64,000 nt of DNA from Mariannaea sp. PMI_226 (Eukaryota; Ascomycota; Sordariomycetes; Hypocreales; Nectriaceae). This document shows positions 57,984-64,000 of this stretch, one piece after another. The stretch is taken from assembly GCA_024336345.1 (NCBI GenBank), contig JANFOG010000004.1, positions 1,116,001 to 1,180,000 of the forward strand, read 5' to 3'. Position 1 is the stretch's first letter. The number at the start of each line of letters is the position of its first letter. Under the pieces are notes generated by a model. It saw nothing but the letters and a program-made list of their open reading frames with translations, was not told where the DNA came from and did no database searches. The translations under genes were made by a program, and so were the position numbers.

Positions 57984-58736
57984 TTAAGCGTTGACTGGTT
58001 GCTGGTAGACTTGAGGAGGCTGATAAGTCTGTGCAGGCTGGGGAGGCTTCGATTCGCCAAGCTCGGCTTCAACGGGGTCTCGAGCGGGGAAGTTCTGGCT
58101 CTGGGGGTTGCACATGCAGGCACGGACGAAGAAAACAAGGAAGACGATAATGAGTACCCTAGGAATAGAAGAGTCAACAAACATTCGTTCCCAAGGAGTG
58201 AAAATGATCCCATGAGACTTACCAGTTAACAGCACCAATAGCGGCAGCGGCAGCCATGGAGCCACCGTAGGCAGAGAGAGTGCCATCCTTGTAGAAGCCA
58301 TTGTACCAGGAGAAGAAAGATGAAGCAACAGAGGCTGCCCAAGCCCAAGCAGACAGCCAGAAGATGGCACAGAGGATGAGGGCGATGACGAAGGCGATGC
58401 GAATGTAGAGTTGGGGCGCAAAGAACTCGGAGGCAAGCATACAACCAAGGATAAGCCAAGTGAAGATGGCCTAGGAATTGGTCAGCTTTTTGCCCAGGAA
58501 GGAGCTGCAATGCCATGGAGATAGGAACTTACATCGAAGATCATGAAGCCGGCGGGACCAGTGTAGCCACTAAGATAGGCTCCATAACCGCCAAACAGAG
58601 AGAGGTTGTAGGCGGAAGCAATCAGAGCGCCGAGGGCGAAGACGATAATTACTCCACGGATGATGGTGAGCCAGAAGGGCATCGCAGGGACGCCAGTGGC
58701 CGTGAGGCCCTGGGTGCCGGAGGTAGTGGTAGACAT
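57984..58736 (-). CDS. MARVEL-domain four-helix membrane protein
   Basis: A small integral membrane protein of unknown precise role. Exons in transcript order are 58736-58533, 58470-58223 and 58158-57984, giving 208 aa. Four hydrophobic helices lie at about 22-45, 65-85, 90-118 and 140-163, the MARVEL layout. The second and third are rich in Trp and Phe (FWLSAWAWAASVASSFFSWY). The fourth is completed only when the last intron is removed (AVNW/VLIIVFLVFF), which supports the gene model. The tail is cytosolic-looking, with a CMC motif just after the last helix and Pro/Gln/Tyr-rich sequence. Fungal relatives include Nce102/Fhn1-type proteins of plasma-membrane domains, but I cannot assign that orthology. 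Confidence 0.88.
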
Positions 58737-60351
58737 TGTCTTGGTTTGAGTGGTGATGGGTTAGACGAGATATGCTGTGAGAAGCTGGGGATGGGAAAAG
58801 ATCCTAGAGAGGGAGAGATATTAGCTCTGCTTTATAAGTATTTATACTCAGTCTGGTTGAAGCAGAGCTTGTGAGACAGATGCAGAGGGGGGTAACAAAC
58901 CGTCTGTCCAGGCAAACAGTTGACTCGGCACAACTGAAATAGACTCAATAATTGTTTGATAAGTGCCGGGGGGGGAGAGTCCTTCTTATGGTCCTACGGG
59001 AGTCAATTGAGCCGGGACTCGCTCATGAGGATAGCAGAGCACTTGCTTGCCATGTCTTTGCCTTGCCTGGGATCCCTGTCACTGCAAGCGGGTATCCTCT
59101 ATCTCCTAATTAGTTATCTTGACCCTTGGCAATGGAAAATCATGGGCACTACTGTGTACGTACACAGAGCCAGCAAGGCAGGGCGTCAATGTCGAGAACA
59201 GCCACGATATGCGCCAAAGACAGGCAGCACGAGGCCACACCCCTGTCTGGAGACAAGTCCGTTCTTCACTGCATTCACTTCACAGATGCCTGACCCTTGC
59301 TCGAAGCAAGCCAGGCGGCGCCAGTGCAACACAGCCCAGCCCGGATTGGTGCTCAGATGCCGGGAGTGCTGGGGTGCTGGGGGTGGGCGCTGGGGCGCAG
59401 GGCTGAAATAGCAAAACCGCCAGTTTGTGCCTCATTGCCCAATCCGAGGCTGAGAATTGTGCATCTGGTAATCCACACAGCCCTGGTAGATTTCCCATTT
59501 AGTTCATCAGCCCAGAGCTGGGGGATGTTGCAAACCATGTACATTCCACCCTCCCTCCCGTCGTCACTCGCTTGCTTTGAGTTCTGAAGGGCGGCCCGCA
59601 GGATTGACAAGGTTATGAAGCCATCATTGGACCGCTGGAAGCGAGGCTGGCCTCGTGGGCAAGCGGCGAGGCGAGAGGCATGCTACGTCGGCACTGCCTG
59701 GAGGGAGGGGAGGAGCATTTACTGTAGGTATGGGGAATGGTTTTGGAGTTGTGCAGGCAGCGTGGCATTCCAGTTTGGTGTCGAAGAGTGTCTTTGGTTG
59801 TCTCGAAGATCAAGATTGGTTTAGCGGGCTGTGTCAGGATGGTTGGTTGGGCTGTCCAGCTGGTTCAACTGATAATGGGCGAGTTTTGCCTTTTTTTTTT
59901 CCTCTTTGTTGGCGTTTGGGCGTATGTGAGTGTACAGTATGTGAGTGTGTGTGGGTGTGAGCGGACGGAGGCATACTACAGTCTAGATTGAGGATGAAAA
60001 AGAAAAGAAGAATAGAAGAGCAGCTGATGGTTGGTGAATCTGGAATGATTTTCGAAGAGTGGAAATTGGGCATGTTGGAGAGGAGAGCCACAAACCACGA
60101 TGGCAAGGAAGAATGAGAGCTTGATTTGGCGAGCACCTTCCTGCGATGTGACTCCCTACTTTCCACCTGCGTGCTGGATGCTGTACAGGAGCCTAGGCAC
60201 ACTCACTACTCACTCACTCACTACGGACTGCGATTATCATGTGGCTGTCAAGGCGGCGATTGGCTGCAATACATCAGCCCATAATTGTGACATTCCAAAC
60301 TCCCAACGTCGTAATCTGTACTCCATGCTCTATGCAGAGTGTCGAGTATGC

Positions 60352-60394
60352 ACCTTACCCTGACCCTTACCCTACCTTACCTACCTAGGTAACC
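60352..60394. repeat. TTACCC/TACCTA-rich simple repeat
   Basis: Irregular run of TTACCC and TACC units that ends in the palindrome TACCTAGGTA (60382-60391). It resembles but does not equal the fungal telomere unit (TTAGGG/CCCTAA), so it is taken as a local low-complexity tract. Confidence 0.6.
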
Positions 60395-61519
60395 AGCACA
60401 GAGATTGAGATCTTCCCTCTCGAGTAATCTAACCAACCTAGTATCTACACTCCTTCGTCTACTGCTATCTATGCTATTTTCGGGGGTTTACACCACGAAA
60501 TGAGACCAATTATCTCAACACGCACTCACACCACGCTGGGACACATGCCGCACACCCAGTGCTCAAGACTTCCCAAGTATATTCACACATAGAGTCACGT
60601 TGAGTCACACACCACACGCTCACCTGACAGAAATTAGCTCTTGGCCAAACAAAAAGCACATTCACCTCTATACCTTATAATACGAAAATTAAAGCTACTT
60701 ACGTATAGTACGCTCCTACGCCAAGCCAAGCCATGTAGAGACAGATCCTTTAGCTTCCAAAGGTATCTGTCCAACCAACCCACCGCCTGAGAGTTATCCA
60801 ACGAATAAGTGCCCAATCCTATCTTTTTTTTTCTTTTTCTTCTTCAACTTCTATCCATCTGTGTGCCTCCATCTGCCGAACCAAACCCAAAGATGGGGAG
60901 TGACTTCCAAGAAGAGGCGTCCACCCCGAACCATCCAGGCCCAAGCCTCCCTCATCTTCAGCTCCCAATCCCAACTCCCACAGTATCCGCTCTACAACGT
61001 CACAGGCCCACGAGACAGCAAATCATAGTCTCTAGTCGCTTACATGGACAACAGCGCTGGCAGATAAGTTACATACTACAGTACGTACGTAGTATAGATG
61101 ACACCCGCCACACCTCCTGAATTATTTAGGTCCAAGCCGAAAATAAAAAGAAACGCTACCATGTTATGCACTTAGGACAGGCGGGAGTCACCACCAGCAC
61201 TACCACTACCATACCGCCGCCACCACCACCACTTCCTCCTCCTCCTTCACCTCCACTTCCTGTTGGGTATTTTATTTCATTTTTGCTCTTGCATATAAGT
61301 TAATTATGGATAATTCCAACAACGCATCGCGATGTAGGCCAGATTCGATATAGTTCAGAAACCGCCGCCCCGCTCTGCTGTAAAGCTCAAACGGTCAGAC
61401 GGACATTCTTTAGTCCACACACCCTGCATCATCCCCCAACAGCGGTCTCGTAGGAGCCGCTACCCCAGACAGGCGGAACAGCTCGGGATAGATTTGAAAG
61501 AAAGAAAAAATACATAAGG

Positions 61520-61540
61520 AAAAAAAAAAAAAAAAAAAAA
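61520..61540. repeat. 21-base poly-A tract
   Basis: An uninterrupted run of 21 A residues in the spacer, with A-rich sequence before it. Its length is prone to sequencing error. A retroposed tail was considered, but no element was recognised next to it. Confidence 0.85.
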
Positions 61541-63691
61541 CCTGACCCGAGTACGGCGAAGTAGCAGTAGCGAGATAATAACGACTGACAAATATAATCA
61601 ATGCACCTGGAGTAAGGATACGTACCCAAATGATCGCTCAGCTGCAACCCTGATTTGCCTCGCTACGACGGCAACCCGCAAATCCGCAATCCCGCACCCG
61701 CGAGTCCAGTACAAGGGCAGGGCCACTCAGCACGGTAGCTCTGTGCCGAGACGTTTGTTGAGAGAGCAGCGCTGTCGATCTTTTCCCTCCCTCGTGATGA
61801 GTTTGACTGAACCGCAGAGTACGCGCTGCAGGGGCAGAGGAGAAGCCAGGGGTGTGTGGCTTTGTTGCACAATGACACATTCAGCTGCAAGCTAAATCAC
61901 ACAAAACCTCCTTTGGAACAGTCAATGTTTTGCGGCGTTTATGTATTTTTATTCCTATTTTTATTTTTACTTTTACTTTTAGCCTGCTTCATCCAGTGAT
62001 GTCAATTTTCTCCTCTTGGCCAAGAGAAAAAAAAAATCTTCCTAAACAACTAGGATAAAAATAGCAGAAATGAAATATTCATAATACGTACTATGTAAAT
62101 CTCCTTGATGCTTCTCAGCTACTGGCAGGGGGGAAGGGAGCGGAAGTGGGGACATGGTCCTGGCTGTTCCCCGATGCAATCAACTTTTTTCAGCTGCAGT
62201 TCTCCATCACGCAAATACCCCGTCCACACCAATTACGAAGCTGAAAAAAAGCGAGCAGATCCTGTACAGCACTCTCTGGCCATCGGACCACTTTACACTC
62301 ATATTATTTTGGTTTGGGCAAAAAAAATTTCCCTCCGTTTCCTCATTGAGACTTGAGACCATCATGGTGATCCTTCCATTTCACCAGCCCCAGTGACCAT
62401 TAGTCAAGGAAAGATATCTAAATATCGGTGTCTGGCTCTCTCGTCCAAGTCACATGGATATCTATCACAGTGCCGGCGCCAGCTCTCGTAGTGACCTGTT
62501 GAGGGCCCGTTGAGGAGCCCCATCTCAAGCCACACATCGGACAATGCAGGGTCTTTAATCACTTACATACAGCAGAGCGTTGCCTGACCTGATAATCCGT
62601 ACCAGATATGTCCTGCTTTCGGTGTGCCTGCTACTGAATGCACCCTTGGTGGGTTGTAGATAGCTACCATAACATAGTAATTCGTAGGCACGTACAGATG
62701 TACTCCGTACATACTTAGTAGTAGTTTCTTATTATAACTCAGACCGCCACTTCTGTCATGTGCCCTCTTGTAGCCTGCACTGCGTGCCAATGATATAGCT
62801 CCCCCTCCCAAAGTCATGGAGATTGAGGCGGCCAGCTCATCTTCACCCATCTAGGCAGAACCTTGGTTCAATATACTCCGTGCAGCTACTTGGTGGGGTT
62901 TCATTAGGGAAATATACTATGTAGAAGAAAGCGAAAATAAAATAAAAATAAGGTGAGACATCCATGACGCAGAATAAGCCGTCGCTTACGCCTAGAGATC
63001 TAGACAAATCTTGATAACATTTCATCAAAGCGCCTGCGTCCGCCGCAGGGGCAACCACAAAGCAGTTGCTTCGTACGCTCATTCGTCAATGCATCATGTA
63101 GGTACAGCACGGCACAAAAGCCGTGAGATCCATGTTCTTCTCTGTCCGATAGGACAAACAGTGAATACATGCCAAGGATGGGGGCGTGCGTTGCATGTAA
63201 GCACATCTTTGTGCTGTTCGGTACCCCATACATTGACTCCTTCATTCATACATACATACAGACAACGAAGGACTACAGTAAGTCTGTACCAAGCAACAAG
63301 GATTTTGTGATTTGTCTAGTCTTTTTTGTATCTGCCGCTCACTACATAGTCTAACACACCTCTCACGTTAGCACCTTGCTTCAACTACTCAGTCAAAGGG
63401 CTCAGAAGCCTCCCCATGCCAGGTCTTTCACACCAAGCGCTCAACAGTCTGGACTCCGTATACTTTGTAGAACGGAGAGCTAGATATATGACACCTCTAT
63501 AACTCCATGCTACACGCAGTCATTATCATGCCGAAATCATAAAACTCGTGGCGCCCTCAACCCCCTTTACACGCTCCCTCCTCCCCTTGGCGCCAGCTAA
63601 TCTCCACGTCCTTTATAATGTGGCTTTCTAGTCCAGGCGCTTCAGAATTCGTACTCGTTGTCATCGAATCGTACTTCCACACTCGTTCCCT

Positions 63692-64000
63692 CTATCGTCT
63701 TGAGTGAACAAGTCGCCCCTTAACCCAAACTCTCTTCGTGTTCCTGTCATCGCCATTGTACACCCATTTGTTCACCAGCTCCTCCCAGGTCTCCCACCCA
63801 AACACATCCACGTTACCCCCGTCTTCGTCTTGAGGATATCCCCGATCATCCATACTCGAAAGCCCTATCATCTGCGCATCCCAGTCCATGCCCTCTTCAA
63901 ATGCGCCGATTCGGCCCTCCAGCCCCACAACTGCCGCTCCGCCCCGAGTCGCAAGGTACAGTACCTCCTCGACCGACAACGTGGCCCGTTCCCGCTCCGG
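63692..64000 (-). CDS. Guanine deaminase, C-terminal part (cut by window edge)
   Basis: The last 102 residues of a minus-strand gene that continues beyond 64000. Guanine deaminase turns guanine into xanthine plus ammonia in purine salvage and breakdown. The visible part contains SVEEVLYLATRGGA, GRIGAFEEGMDWDAQMIGL, a WETWEELVNKWVYNGDDRN segment and the end VWVKGRLVHSRR. This is the C-terminal amidohydrolase segment, where the beta-sheet domain closes after the catalytic barrel. The metal-binding residues lie outside the window, so activity cannot be judged. The first residue seen is not a start: the frame is open to the edge. Confidence 0.85.
   Translation of the reverse strand, partial: PERERATLSVEEVLYLATRGGAAVVGLEGRIGAFEEGMDWDAQMIGLSSMDDRGYPQDEDGGNVDVFGWETWEELVNKWVYNGDDRNTKRVWVKGRLVHSRR

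Larger units (their letters stand above)
58737..63691. other. 5 kb gene-poor spacer before guanine deaminase
   Basis: No protein or RNA gene was recognised. It contains the MARVEL promoter, a TTACCC-rich stretch (60352-60394), a 21-base poly-A tract (61520-61540), short-unit repeats near 63240-63260, and TACTCCGTA (62701-62709) plus a near copy (63453-63460). Several open frames near 59.1-59.9 kb lie on both strands and are judged chance. Confidence 0.5.

Noticed and set aside
60352..60394. Interstitial telomere repeat
   Set aside because: Units are TTACCC and TACC, not CCCTAA, and irregular.
63977..63979. Start codon of the right-edge gene
   Set aside because: The codon there is TTG and the frame stays open to the window edge with family-like sequence, so the gene continues outside.

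Overview
This window is nuclear DNA of a filamentous ascomycete, most likely a sordariomycete and probably of the order Hypocreales. The evidence is genes split by short (60-101 bp) GT..AG introns, kilobase-long gene-poor spacers, an XYR1/XlnR-type xylanase regulator, a NIT4-type nitrate regulator and a CYP505 P450-reductase fusion. I did not determine the genus. No rRNA, convincing tRNA, CRISPR array or intact transposon was seen. Thirteen protein genes are supported: twelve complete, and one cut by the right edge.

Left part (1-31 kb). After an AT-rich, gene-free 2.6 kb come a CYP505 fatty-acid hydroxylase (2629-6194, +), convergent with an AspRS-DUF2156 fusion (7052-9907, -). The fusion has the architecture of ErdS, the enzyme that uses Asp-tRNA to make ergosteryl-aspartate. 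Divergent to it, 3.5 kb away, lies an HGGG/GxSxG alpha/beta-hydrolase (13437-14576, +), a candidate for the matching sterol-ester hydrolase (ErdH-like). Then come a glycolipid transfer protein of the HET-C2 type (18758-19585, -), a phospholipase D with two HKD motifs (21425-24195, +) and the ESCRT-associated protein BRO1 (28128-31284, +). The run is rich in lipid and membrane genes.

Middle (32-40 kb). A flavocytochrome b2 L-lactate dehydrogenase (32727-34473, +) converges on CTF18, the alternative clamp-loader subunit (34712-37676, -). CTF18 shares a 395 bp divergent promoter with mitoribosomal protein uS4m/NAM9 (38072-39803, +).

Right part (40-64 kb). Two Zn2Cys6 regulators lie in tandem with a 5 kb spacer between them: a NIT4/NirA-type nitrate regulator (43103-45833, +) and XYR1/XlnR (50901-53875, +). 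A bZIP protein follows (56201-57302, +), convergent with a four-helix MARVEL protein (57984-58736, -). After another 5 kb spacer the window ends inside the C-terminus of a guanine deaminase (63692-64000, -).

The main points for a second look are the ErdS/hydrolase pair; a stop-free 60 bp intron in XYR1 that falls between the fifth and sixth zinc-binding cysteines; short upstream ORFs in the XYR1, NIT4 and BRO1 leaders; a NAGNAG acceptor in the bZIP gene; and two short sequence words over-represented between genes (TACTCCGTA and AGGTACCT). All exon borders were read by eye from splice signals and protein continuity and have not been tested against transcripts.
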